A stretch of 64,000 nucleotides of DNA from Rana temporaria (lineage: Eukaryota > Chordata > Amphibia > Anura > Ranidae), in contig NC_053489.1 in the NCBI RefSeq assembly GCF_905171775.1, forward strand, positions 594,393,344-594,457,343. Direction: 5' to 3'. The notes beneath the pieces are model-generated. The model ran no database searches and was not told the origin of the DNA. It saw only the letters and a program-made list of their open reading frames with translations. Numbering within the stretch: the first letter of the stretch is position 1; every line of letters begins with the position of its first letter. Below are positions 9,865 through 20,202 of this stretch, piece after piece. The translations under genes and the position numbers were made by a program.

Positions 9865-10112
9865 TAAGGCCCGTACACACGGTCAGACTTTCGGCCAACA
9901 AACTTCAAAATTAACAAGTTTTCAAATTTGTCCGATCGTGTGTACGCTCCATCAGACCAACTTTTTCGGGTTTCATCGGACAAAAAGTTCGGTCTGCAAA
10001 CGGACAAACTTTACGACAACAAAAGTCCGATGGTGCCTAGTCCGACCGTGTGTACAGCAAGCCATCGTACTTTTGTACAAAGTGCAAATACGCATGCTCA
10101 GAACCAATGTAT
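9865..10112. mobile_element. Partial hairpin MITE (GGCCCGTACACACGGTC family)
   Basis: About 240 bp that is the diverged reverse complement of 55,245-55,470, including the terminus AAGGCCCGTACACACGGTC and the internal words GTTTCATCGGACAAA and CCGACCGTGTGTACAGCAAGC. It lacks the far terminus, so it is truncated. Related elements: 26,585, 31,813 and 54,662. Confidence 0.75.
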
Positions 10113-11089
10113 ATAATATATATATACATGTTTTTTCATATATCTATATCTATATTTACATACATACTCATACATCAATATTAACATTTGTATTCTTAAC
10201 GCTCTATGCATTGTGGCCATCATGCGCATTCTGATGAACTTCCTTGTTTGGGCCATTTTAGTCCAAATGACTAGTCCAAATATAACACATGTCATAGTTG
10301 ATTTATATTTTATATCTATTCTGGGTTCAACACTCTCGTTATTTTATCTATATTTATCAACTTCACATTATACTTATTTTTACATAACTTTCACTCACTT
10401 TATTTACGTAGAGAATTGTAATTCATATAATACATGTTTTCGGACATAATTTATTATTATATTTTTTACATCATCTCATATACATATCTTCTAAATTTAT
10501 GTAAGCATGGGTTATACATTCACCCACACAGATTTTCGATAGAGATCCTCTTTGGATTCTCAATCTTTTTCACTCACTATTTACACTCATACACATATAA
10601 ATATACTCAGTCATTGGGACATATGTCCCCTGAATATATTTTTTTACTTTTTCATTAATTATTTTTTTATGCTTGTTCTGTATTCACATATGTTTAAACA
10701 TCTTCATTATTTTTATCACCATACACTATACAATCAAAGGGATTTTGTATCTGCAATCCTTTATACATGTATTGTTCATAGATGTATTATATACATAGGG
10801 ACTTTAGCATTATTTTTATTTTTGATTCACTCAATCTGTTTTTATCATTCTTAGGACTATTTCTGGAATGAGAATAACTATATGTGTTTTGTGGTCTTTT
10901 TAAACTTCAAATTAAATTTTACATAGGTGTGTTTGCTCTCTCAACAACGCAATCTGGATTTGTCTAGGTTTGCATCAGATACTAATTGGTAACTTGCTAA
11001 TTGGATTGTTGATTGGGTTCCCAGCTGCTATCCTTTTTGTCATGTGACCTATAGTTGTATATATACTGGACATCCACTTTCTATGTTGT
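10113..11089. other. AT-rich DNA, no gene recognised
   Basis: Very AT-rich with TATATC and TACATA runs. Open frames here are low-complexity. No element ends were identified. Confidence 0.5.
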
Positions 11090-11240
11090 AAGCTATGAAT
11101 AAGCACTAAAGTTTGGTGTGAAACGCATCAGCTTTTTACCCAGTCTGCTGTGGCATGCTTTATGTGTGTTTTTTTTTTTTTTTTAAATAAAAGCAATTTA
11201 TTTTTGGAGTGCGGCTGTCCAGAACGTTTTTCCTTCATTT
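11090..11240 (+). repeat. Dispersed repeat related to 27,190-27,345
   Basis: Shares words in order with the reverse complement of 27,190-27,345: AAGCACT, GTGNGAAAC, CTGCTGTGG and GGAGTGCGGCTGTCC. A 15-T run followed by AATAAA lies inside. The element class is unknown. Confidence 0.55.
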
Positions 11241-11340
11241 TGCAACAGCCCCTTGATGCTGCTACTCTTGTGTTTGCTGGTATCCCATCTGGGTGAACAG
11301 AGATTGCACTTGCCACACTCACTAGTTGGCCTGCAATTAA

Positions 11341-12197
11341 CCTCCCTGGCGGTATGATTCTTTCAGAAAAAAGGTGCTGAAAGCGGTACCATTATTTGCA
11401 AGGAAATTTGGCGTTTTATACTGTAGGCCTGTAATTTTTAGGAATAACTCACTTAAATCTGACCAAACAAGAGTATTGTAGGGATCCCGGGTATGACATT
11501 TTTTTTAAAACAAAATTATAATATAATAAATAATTATAAATAATTTTAACAAATAATAATATAATTATAATAAAAATTATTCAATAATTTAATCAACTCA
11601 AAATCACTGAAATTTGCTCAGTGCAGAATTGTCGCTGTCATTACTTTTATTTTTTTATGACGAATTTCCCCACAAATCGCTATCGCACAATTCTGCAAGT
11701 GATTATAATTTATTATCGCTGTTTTCTAGCTGCTCTAAAACCATTTTTGACATAAAGGGACACTTTTGGTTGCTATGGACAATCTACAGTTTGCAGGCAG
11801 AAAGAACAGTTTTTATTATATAAAATAACATGCAGGACACTGGGCAGACCACTAGGGACAAGGGGGGTGTGTATTTTTTACATACAGTACTGTAATCTAT
11901 AAGATTACAGTATATTGTATGTATTGTGTTTGTTTACGTTTTTGAATTTGGCACCGTTCTCCGCTCCCGTGCGTCGTAACATCGCAGGGAACGGAGATCG
12001 GCGGCACAGGAGGATGCTGTGTGAATCGAGCGAGGTCTCGCTCGCTCACACAGCACGGTGGCATCGCTGGATCCATGGACAAGGTAAGTAAACACAGTCT
12101 GTGGATCCAGCGAGGCAAGCCCGAGTCTGCCCTGGGATTACCGATCGCAGCACAGAAATCTAACCCCGAGTCAGACTCGGGAACACCGCCAGGAGGG
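11341..12197. mobile_element. TTAA MITE, CCTCCCTGGCGGT ends (complete)
   Basis: 857 bp with inverted ends CCTCCCTGGCGGT and the reverse complement of ACCGCCAGGAGGG, flanked by TTAA at 11,337-11,340 and 12,198-12,201. The interior matches 32,954-34,358 and includes the unoccupied version (GACAAGGTAAGTAA) of the site that holds a mariner-like MITE there. No transposase is encoded. TTAA targets fit piggyBac or Kolobok; I cannot choose between them. Confidence 0.85.
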
Positions 12198-12471
12198 TTA
12201 ATGACTCAGTAGTGTTTGCTTGAGCCCTCCCTGCTCCATGACCAAAACCAGCACCTCCAGTTTATGGGTTCCATTGATTGGTTTATCATTATATACATAT
12301 AAAAATATATAGAAAACAGCAAAGAAAGTACATAAAAGAAACATAAAAATTGAAAGGGCCGGTGCACAATTAATATTTGATCACTGTCCATTTAATTTTT
12401 GTTTTACGTTCATTCAGAAGGTATTTCAAAAGAGACTAACTAATATGATAATTTTTGTGAACTGATCTTTT

Positions 12472-12974
12472 TTTTTTTAGGTGTATTTTGTGCGTGTACT
12501 CGAGAGAGGTGCCGGACTGCAGGAGTTGGGAGTAGGCAGGCCTCCCCCAGAGGCAATCTGCCACCTTTCTCCATGCCCCGGGTGGCAATGGCGGGTGTGT
12601 GAGGGGGTCCTCCCACACAGCCCACCCTACCTGCTCCGCTTTGAAGCCCAACGGGGCAGAGGGACTATAAGGGAGTGAGAGGATTTGCCCGCTCAACCAG
12701 CCCCGTTAGTCCTTCGCCTCTCTTTTTTTAGAGACCGCGTGGTCAAAGTGCGTGCATGTTAACCCAATTTTGAGTGCGTGTAAGTGTGGTGGTTTTTCTG
12801 GGAGGGGGTGGGCATACTAAGCGCAGGCTTACCTCGCATAGCACACCCACCGGGAGCCAGGCTGAGACCACCAAACTCAATTCACATGTAGCCGAGACCG
12901 GTATCCGAACCCCTAGCTGCAGAGGTGAATGGCTTATCATCGCAGTGCCAATCACATTGAGCCACCGCAGCTCC
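12472..12974 (-). mobile_element. tRNA-derived SINE, copy 1
   Basis: A roughly 500-bp SINE on the minus strand. Near its 5' end (right) are a box A-like TGGCTCAATGTGATTGG and box B GGTTCGGATACCG (reverse complement of 12,899-12,911). The 3' end (left) finishes in an A run read on the minus strand. It is bounded by a perfect 17-bp target duplication, TTGTGAACTGATCTTTT, at 12,455-12,471 and 12,975-12,991. The long body is shared with 14,228-14,738. Pol III transcription from the internal boxes and L1-type retrotransposition in trans are inferred. Confidence 0.9.
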
Positions 12975-13173
12975 TTGTGAACTGATCTTTTAACGGAGAA
13001 CACCACAGAACAATGAATGATTTAGGTTGGGTTCACACAATGCGAATTGGATGTGGTTTTCCCTGCATCCAATTTGCATGTCAGGAGACTGTGACCAGCT
13101 CTGAATGGAGCAGGTTCACATAGCTCTGGGATGGCTGCAGAGCGAATTGCACAGGAGTCCTGTGTGTCACAGA

Positions 13174-13653
13174 CATAGGTGTGCGCAGCCTATTACATTT
13201 GGGTGTGCACCCCAAAGCTCAAACACACATGTGTGTGTATATATATATATATATACACACACACATTTATGGCAGTAGGGCAATGGACGTGTCAGTAGAA
13301 CAGTGGATGGTGTCAGTGGGCAGGGACTGCTGTCAGTAGTTTATTTTTATTATTTTTTTTTTATTACTTTTTACAATTCTATTTTTTTTATATGTTTTTA
13401 CAATATTTTTTTTTACAATAATGTTTTATTATTTTGTTTTACAATTTTTTATGAGCACTATTGGGGGGCTTTGGTGAAATATCAGGGGCCTAAACAGACC
13501 CCTGATATCTTACTTTTGAGACAGAGAAAAGGGCTGAGGACAGAAATTCCTGAGTCCCTTTCTCTGCAGCCAAGCAGCAGGGGGAATCTGTGCAGCACAG
13601 GGTAATTAGGGTGAGCCTGGGCACACCTGGGACACCCTGTGTGCACGCCTATG
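13174..13653. mobile_element. hAT-type nonautonomous element
   Basis: Inverted ends CATAGGTGTGCGCA and the reverse complement of TGTGCACGCCTATG, with a perfect 8-bp duplication GTCACAGA (13,166-13,173 and 13,654-13,661). An 8-bp duplication is the hAT signature. The interior contains a CA/TA microsatellite (about 13,226-13,266) and T-rich stretches but no transposase. Confidence 0.88.
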
Positions 13654-13869
13654 GTCACAGATCAGCTGCGGAGCTGATCTGTGTCTTACTGGTTGCATAC
13701 ATTTTTTATCATTTGCTACTTCATGTCTGATGGCACCTGTGGTTCTACAAGCTTGTGCTCTGCTCTTGCTGCACTGACTTAGCAGCTTTGGGTGTCACCG
13801 GCTTCACCTGATGGTTAATACACCTCTCTTCTTGCTACTTCCTGTCCAGCCTCCCACGTGTCTCCCTAT

Positions 13870-14161
13870 CAGGGGCGGACTGACCATTGAGTCACTCGGG
13901 CACTGCCCGAGGGCCCCATGCCACTAGGGGGCCCCATCCGGGTTGCCAGGCTCAGTAAAACCAGGGACAGTATGTAAAAATCTGTGTTTTTTTTAGATCT
14001 GTCCCTGATATGTCCGAAAATGACATGCTTTTAATGTGAATATCCCAAGATTTTAGCTGCCCGCCTCTGCACTACCTCCTGGCGTGGTGGCCATCTGTAA
14101 GCCAGAGGGGCCCCATAATCTTCTATTGCCCGGGGGCCCCATGAGTTGTCAGTCCGCCCCT
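13870..14161. mobile_element. hAT-type MITE in the 5' LTR
   Basis: About 292 bp with ends CAGGGGCGGACTGAC and the reverse complement of GTCAGTCCGCCCCT. CTCCCTAT lies before the left end and CCCTAT after the right end, consistent with an 8-bp duplication eroded by about two bases. The 3' LTR lacks this insertion, which confirms it is secondary. Confidence 0.78.
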
Positions 14162-14227
14162 CCCTATTTAAATTCCACTCAGACCAGGTTCTGGTTGCTT
14201 GAGCAACACTTGTTCCTGAGCCCCTTT

Positions 14228-14738
14228 TTTTTTTTTTTTTCTTAAAGTGTATTTTGTGCGTGTACTCGAGAGAGGAGCCGGACTGCAGGAGTTGGGAGTA
14301 GGCAGGCCTCCCCCAGAGGCAATCTGCCACCTTTCTCCATGCCCCGGGTGGCAATGGCGGGTGTGTGAGGGGGTCCTCCCACACAGCCCGCCCTACCTGC
14401 TCCGCTTTGAAGCCCAACGGGGCAGAGGGACTCCCTATAAGGGAGTGAGAGGATTAGCCAGCTCAACCAGCCCCATTAGTCCTTCGCCTCTCTTTTAGAG
14501 ACCGCGTGGTCAAAGTGCGTGTGTTAACCCAATTTAGAGTGCGTGTGTAGGTGTGGTGGTTTTTGTGGGAGGGGGTGGGCGTACTAAGCACAGGCTTACC
14601 TTGCATAGCACACCCACCGGGAGCCGGGCTGAGACCACCAAACTCAATTCACATGAAGCCGAGACCGGGATCCGAACCTCTAGCTGCAGAGGTGAATGGC
14701 TTGTCAGCGCAGTGCCAATCGCGTTGAGCCACCGCAGC
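14228..14738 (-). mobile_element. tRNA-derived SINE, copy 2
   Basis: Same family and orientation as 12,472-12,974. Box B reads GGTTCGGATCCCG (reverse complement of 14,666-14,678). Target duplication TTCCTGAGCCCCTTT is perfect at 14,213-14,227 and 14,739-14,753. A long T run at the left end is the A tail. The uninterrupted 3' LTR (around 17,910) shows the empty-site counterpart. Confidence 0.92.
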
Positions 14739-15128
14739 TTCCTGAGCCCCTTTAATGTTATCATTCCTTACCTGACTTCTCATGGTCTGATCTCTTGTGC
14801 TAGTTCTCCTGATAACATTTGTCCACTACCCACCCTGACCTTGGCTTGTCCATCTCTCCTTTTGCTCCGTCCATCCATCCGTGCCTGCACTGTCTCTTCG
14901 GGTATTCTCGTGAGCAGTGTGAACTTGGGGGTCGGGACCTGGGGTGAGCATGCAGCTATGTCCAAACTCCTGTGAGGGGGTCCCTGGTGGAATACCGGCT
15001 GGCCCTTACATTCCACACCCTGGAGGATCTCATGTCACCTGTATGCCTGTGGACTCACACCAGTAGCACCGTTACAGTTTGCTCAAGCCATAAGCTAATC
15101 GGAGAGTCCGTCACCAGCCAAAGCTAAA

Positions 15129-16027
15129 ATGCAACACCTAGGTCAGAGACTTAACTTCCAGCAAGAAAATCAAGAGCAAGTTATGCTGTTTCTACAGGAT
15201 CTTACCTCCCACCTGGATCGTCTGCAAGCCACTGTAACCTCGAATTCTTCAGCCCCTGTTTCTGCCTCATCTGCTCCTGCGTTATCTGCAACACCTGCAA
15301 ATCCCTACATCAATTTACCACCACCACCTCATTTTTATGGTGACCCTAAGGCTTGTTGTGGCTTCATTAATCAGTGTTCCATCCACTTTGAACTTTCCAG
15401 CCACCATTTTGGTATATATCATCTCCCTCTTTTCTGGTGAGGCCCTAGTTTGGGCCTCCCCACTCTGGGAATGACACGATCCTATCACCTCCAACCTCCA
15501 GGCATTTTTGGATGCATTCCGAAAAACTTTTGACGAGCCCGGCAGAGCCTCTTCTGCTGCTGGAGCCCTTCTTCATCTTCATCAGCAAGGAATGCCAGTC
15601 GGCCAATACACAGTTCAATTCCGTACGCTGGCCACTAAACTCACATGGAATAATGAGGCTTTTACCACTACTTTCTGGCAGGGCCTATCTGAGTGTGTAA
15701 AGGATGAACTCCCTGGACGCACCATTCCTACCACGCTTAATGATTTGATTGTATTGAGCATCCAAATAGACATTTGCTTCCAGGAACGGGCCCTGGAGGG
15801 ATCCAGATCCAGTCATCCTCCTTCTCGTCGTCCAGCACAGGTTTTCCAAAAACGTATGGAACCCTCTCCGTCTCCAACCTCTTTAACCATGGAAGAACCT
15901 ATGCAGCTTGGGTGAACTCGCCTCACTCCAGAGGAACGCACCGTCGCATGGGTTTGGGCTTGTTCCATGGCGGTAAAGGACATCTTTTGAACTACTGTCT
16001 AACTCACCTGGGAAACTCCAGGACCTA
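15129..16027 (+). pseudogene. Ty3/gypsy gag pseudogene
   Basis: Two open pieces in different frames (15,129-15,440 and 15,508-15,915) resemble Ty3/gypsy Gag. The first has a coiled-coil-like Gln-rich N-terminus then a Ser/Ala/Pro linker; the second carries capsid-type FDEPGRASSAAG, GQYTVQFRTLATKL and FWQGLSECVKDEL. A degenerate CCHC knuckle near 15,965-16,000 keeps GGKGH and the last Cys but has lost the first Cys pair. Frameshifts and stops make it nonfunctional. Confidence 0.85.
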
Positions 16028-16135
16028 AGTCACTCTGAGGGAGGTGATCTAGACTGATCCTTTTATTCTGTCAGCTTCTCTCATTTCACCCTACCCGTGT
16101 CTATCCATTAGGCTCAAAATCCTTATCAACTCTCT

Positions 16136-17440
16136 GCATACATGGACTCTGGAGCAGCCTGGAATTTCATTGATCAATATTTGGCCTCCGAGTTGAGCAT
16201 TTCCTTTTGTAGCGCATGCTTACTTCAAGGTACCGCTGCTAGCTTAAATTTAGAGGGGGATCAGAGAGTTAGTTGGCTCTGATCCAGTTAATCTGTTCAA
16301 ATTGGGTTTCTGTCTCAGCTTGGCTGTGCTGTGGGCTCATTCTATTGCTTATGGGGTGCTATTCCCACCCCAGGACGATGGGTGGCAGCAGTGGAGTTGA
16401 GGTTTGGGTGCTTTTCCCCAGCAGCCAATCGAGAGGGTTTTTCCTTGCTGTGCATGCTGGGGAAGGGTATTTTATGAGACAGTCGCCATTGGTTTGGGTC
16501 TTTCTTCGAGTGCGGCACCCACCTTCTGGGTGACTGCATAATGCCCCCCTGCAAAATGGCCTTCCGTCCTGGGGTGCACGTTACACGCAGTATTCCTGGT
16601 TCTGAGACCACGTTGTTCTGGAATATTTGAGCTATGGCTGGGCCCCAGTGATTGACTGGGTCCCTATCATTAAGAAGATCCCAAGCATTGTTCCCTTGAG
16701 AAAGCTGTTCGGTGGGGAGTCCATCTGAGGAGAGCCAAGAGAGGCTGGCGATCCAATAGGGTCTTGACAGTCAACCGGGGATCAAGGTAACCAGTTACTG
16801 AAAGGATGGACGTTGGTCACCTATCAGTCAGGAACCTGTAAATTATCTGAAGGAGATCCAGGCAAAGTCTATTAAGGAGAATCACCTCCGCTATCTCAAT
16901 TGCAAGGGGGGTCTGTGGCAGAGACTTTTCCTCTAAGTTCCGAGTCATACTCTGGCTGCCAGGTCAGTGAGAGAGGCCTGTCCAGGTACACTATGTCCAC
17001 TCAGAAGTGTTACACGCGGGAACAGGACTGTTTCTCTATCACTACGCCTGAATCTGCTGTTCTCTTTCTACTTTCAACTTTACCTTTCACCACAAGTTTT
17101 ACAGTTTTTACCTGGCTGGGTAATAAAGAGCACAGAAAAGACACCTGTCGTGGACATTCCGTTACTGCTACCCAAAACAAACCCGGAGCTCCTTCGGAGG
17201 TAGTGCTGCACTTTGTTATCCTGACTATACCCCCCTCCGTGACTGCAGTAGATAGCTCCCTTTTGCCTATTGACCCCATCTGGTTTCAAACCCCTCGTAT
17301 TGCATTACACATTGGGGTTTTGCATTGAAGCTTCTTTTCTAATTCTGCCTAAATCCTCCAGTCCCATCATTCTTGGCCTCCCATGGTTGAAGAGATGCTC
17401 ACCGCATCTAGATTGAAACGCTGGATAAGTATTGGCTTCG
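16136..17440 (+). pseudogene. Ty3/gypsy protease remnant, split by a solo LTR
   Basis: The catalytic signature Asp-Ser-Gly is at 16,145-16,153 (MDSGAAWNFID). After the solo LTR (16,208-17,210) and its duplicated CTTT the reading continues with PPSVTAVDSSLLPID, then a shifted frame with PIILGLPWL near 17,360. A stop follows soon after, and reverse transcriptase motifs are absent. Confidence 0.75.
16208..17210 (+). mobile_element. Solo LTR of a second retroelement
   Basis: 1,003 bp beginning TGTAGCGC and ending GTGCTGCA, flanked by CTTT at 16,204-16,207 and 17,211-17,214. AATAAA at about 17,132 suits a polyadenylation signal. It interrupts the protease frame, and the coding sense resumes exactly after the duplicated CTTT. 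No internal retroelement genes accompany it, so recombination between paired LTRs is likely. Confidence 0.75.
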
Positions 17441-17658
17441 GGGCCTCAGTGTTATAAATGATGTGTGTCCAATGTACTACTGCCTCTTTCCGTCCCTCTG
17501 GCTGAAACCTCCACCACTCCCATGTTGCCTTTCAAATATTAGTCCTTCCATGATGTTTTTTGCAAAAAGTCCTCAAAAATTGGTGACCAATTTTCATTGG
17601 AAATTTCCCTCCAAGCCAGCCCTTAGATGTGTGGTTGAACATCGTAAGCGGGGGGTTC

Positions 17659-18267
17659 TGTCACAGATCAGCTGCAGAGCTGATCTGTGTTTTACTGGTT
17701 GCATATGTGTTTTTTACCTGTTGTTGCTGTAGGTCTGTAGGCACCCGTGGTTCCACAAGCTTGTGCTCTGCTCTTGCTGCACTGACTTAGCAGCTATGGG
17801 TGTTGCCGGCTCTGTCTGATGGTTAATATACCTCTCTTCTTCCTACTTCCTGTCCAGCCTCCCACGTGTCTCCCTGTTTAAATTTGTTTGGTTGCTTGAG
17901 CAACACTTGTTCCTGAGTCCTTTTGTGCAATCATTCCTTACCTGATTTCTCGTGGACTGATCTCATGTGCACCGTCTTGGCTAGTTCTTCTGATTATGTT
18001 TGTTCGCTGCCTGCTCTGACCTTGACTCATTATCTGGCCTTTCTTTTGCTCCATCCATCTATCCATCTGTGCCTGCAGTGTCTTTTCAGGTACTCTCCTC
18101 ACAAGCAGAGTGAACCTGGGGGCCATAACCTGGGGTCGGCACGCAGCTTAGTCCAAACTCCCATGAGGGGGTCCCTAGCAGAATACTGGCTGGCCCTTAG
18201 ATTCCACTAACTGGGGGATCCCGTGTCACCTACTCACCTGAGGGCTCACACCAGTAGCACCGTGACA
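17659..18267 (+). repeat. Ty3/gypsy 3' LTR (609 bp)
   Basis: Begins TGTCACAGATCAGCTG and ends ACCGTGACA. Free of the three insertions that disrupt the 5' LTR, so it serves as the empty-site reference. Divergence from the 5' LTR is visible by eye as many substitutions, pointing to an old insertion. Confidence 0.88.
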
Positions 18268-18402
18268 CTGTGCATCTTCTAGTCTGTTTCAGGTCCGAAT
18301 TCAGCCAAAAATTCAGATAGAAATCGTATGTGAAACGTTGAACAGGGACACACTTAACCCTTGCTGTGAACAGCTCCACACAGCAGTGTAAACCCAGCCT
18401 TA

Positions 18403-19134
18403 TAGCTAGATTCAGAGAGAGTTAGGCTGGCGTATCAGTAGATACGCCGACCTAACTCAGAATCTGCGTCGTCCTAAGTTTAAGTGTATGCTCAAACTGA
18501 GATACACTTAAACCTAGCTAAGATACGACAGCCTGCGCCGTTGTATCTTAGGGTGCAATATTTAGGCTGGCCGCTAGGTGGCGCTTCCATTGAGTTTGGC
18601 GTAGAATATGTAAACGATTAGATACGCCTATTCACGAACGTACGTGCGCCCGTCGCAGTAAAGATACGCCGTTTACGTAAGGCGATTTCAGACGTAAAGT
18701 TATTCCATCAAATAGCTGGACTAGTCAATGTTAAGTATGGCCGTCGTTCCCGCGTCGAAATTTGAAAATTTTACGTTGTTTGCGTAAGTCGTCTGTGAAT
18801 GGGGCTGGACGTCATTTACGTTCACGTCGAAAACAATACGTTCTTGCGGCGTACTTTGGAGCAATGCACACTGGGATATGTGCACAGACGGCACATGCGC
18901 TGCTCATAAAAAACTTCAATCACGTCGGGTCACAAGTAATATACATAAAACACTCCCCCCACATCCTCATTTGAATTAGGCGCGCTTACGCAGCCTATTT
19001 ACGCTACGCCACCATAACTTAGGAGGCAAGTGCTTTGTGAATACAGCACTTGCCTATCTAACTTACGGCGGCGTAGTGTAAATGCCATACGCTACGCCGC
19101 CTTAAAGATGCGCGCCCCTACCTGAATCCAGCTA
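18403..19134. mobile_element. PIF/Harbinger-like MITE (TAGCTGGATTCAG ends)
   Basis: 732 bp with inverted ends TAGCTAGATTCAG and the reverse complement of CTGAATCCAGCTA and a 3-bp duplication TTA (18,400-18,402 and 19,135-19,137), the classic Harbinger target. The interior is CpG-rich and repetitive (GATACGCC, TTACGTAA, ACGCCGCC words). A truncated relative lies at 41,322-41,890. Confidence 0.82.
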
Positions 19135-19389
19135 TTAAAGTGTAGCTGATCTGTGCAATCATTTTAGTGGAATGAATGCACTAGGCTAAAATGTAAAAAT
19201 TAACAAATAATGTACAATGATGAAAATAATGCATGGAATGTAGTCATGCTAATGTCAATCATCTAATCATGTACAATCAAAAATTCCGTTTTTTTTTATT
19301 CTTTTTCCACATGATTGGTTATTCTTTGCAATGCTTGACTTCACTTAGCTTCACATCATTCACTAACATGAATTAAAATACACTTTGCA

Positions 19390-20184
19390 TCCCAGGCCTT
19401 CCTAAACACTCCCGGATTTTAAGCATTTTTATTTTATTGGGGGCCAAAATGACCATTGCCAAATCCTGGAAGAAAACCTCAGTTTCCTTCCTGATGTTTA
19501 AGAGAAAGGTATCTTGGATCATGTCCCAGGAACAAATCGTAGCTAAGTGGGAGGATCAGGTGGAAACATTTTGGTCTATTTGGGAACCCTGGGCTACCTA
19601 TTGCAATGTTTCGCTCATTCCTGGGATGCCGCCTGGTAGCGAGACCACTCCACTCTCTGTCTGATTGTGTCTCTCTGTCCTTTTTCTCCCTCTCTCTCTC
19701 TCCCACGTTTCTCTCTCTCTTCCCTCTCTGACACCTCTCTTGGTGTTCTGAACTGCGATCTGGTTCCTTACAATGTTATGCTCTAAGCTCCAATCGTTAC
19801 TGATTGATCCGGAATGGGAAAGCTTTATCAAAAGGGCGTTTTGGCGGCTGCTGGTCTGTGGCGGCGTGGAGCCTGGGGCCCCGGTTCTCAGGATGCAGCG
19901 TGATCCCTATTAGGGGCGTCCCGGGAGCGGGGGGGTTAGGGGTGCTGCGCGGCATTGCGGTAGTTGCTAGTACGCCTTTGGAACAGTCACACGCTTAAAT
20001 CACCCTCCACTGCTTGTTTAATTTAGGGGGGCTGAACTGCTAGATGGTTTTTGTATTGTTATTCTGGAGATTTGCTCTCCGGACTTAATGCAGCTGTTTG
20101 GAATAGCTTGATCGTTTTACTTGTTCATGTACCACTGTTCTTTTTTGACATTGTATTGGAAAATCTTCAATAAAAACTTTAAAT
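19390..20184 (+). mobile_element. 5'-truncated L1-type LINE
   Basis: 795 bp bounded by an 18-bp perfect duplication (ATTAAAATACACTTTGCA at 19,372-19,389 and 20,185-20,202). An open frame from 19,437 reads KMTIAKSWKKTSVSFL and VETFWSIWEPW, resembling the extreme C-terminus of L1 ORF2; then comes a noncoding tail with AATAAAAA near the 3' end. A CT-rich stretch lies at 19,665-19,735. Typical target-primed insertion product. Confidence 0.85.
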
Positions 20185-20202
20185 ATTAAAATACACTTTG
20201 CA

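Larger units (their letters stand above)
13165..15075 (+). repeat. Ty3/gypsy 5' LTR, interrupted three times
   Basis: Aligns piecewise to 17,659-18,267. The first nine bases (13,165-13,173) are separated from the rest by a hAT-type insertion. The LTR resumes after the duplicated GTCACAGA at 13,654 and is broken again at 13,870 and 14,228. Confidence 0.88.
13165..18267 (+). mobile_element. Degenerate Ty3/gypsy LTR retrotransposon with nested insertions
   Basis: The two LTRs begin TGTCACAGA and end in GTTACA or GTGACA, and the element is flanked by the 5-bp duplication CTGTG (13,160-13,164 and 18,268-18,272). The interior holds gag and protease remnants but no RT, RNase H or integrase, so pol was largely deleted. 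AAGCGGGGGG just before the 3' LTR is a plausible polypurine tract. Insertions inside: hAT-type 13,174-13,653, hAT-type 13,870-14,161, SINE 14,228-14,738, solo LTR 16,208-17,210. Removing them from the 5' LTR leaves about 605 bp, matching the 609-bp 3' LTR. Confidence 0.88.
13021..18402. mobile_element. Host MITE split by a Ty3/gypsy insertion
   Basis: Left terminus TTAGGTTGGGTTCACAC and right terminus GTGTAAACCCAGCCTTA are near-perfect inverted repeats. The Ty3 element (13,165-18,267 plus its 5-bp duplication) sits between, leaving about 270 bp of host MITE. A similar isolated end lies at 492-508. Confidence 0.6.

Noticed and set aside
12743..12980. tRNA gene in the box A/box B region
   Set aside because: Boxes are present, but there is no cloverleaf with an anticodon arm and acceptor stem, and the segment is the head of a SINE with target duplications.
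13653..13654. Ty3 5' LTR starting at the GGTCACAG at about 13,653
   Set aside because: The real start is TGTCACAGA at 13,165; the later GTCACAGA is the second copy of the hAT-type target duplication.
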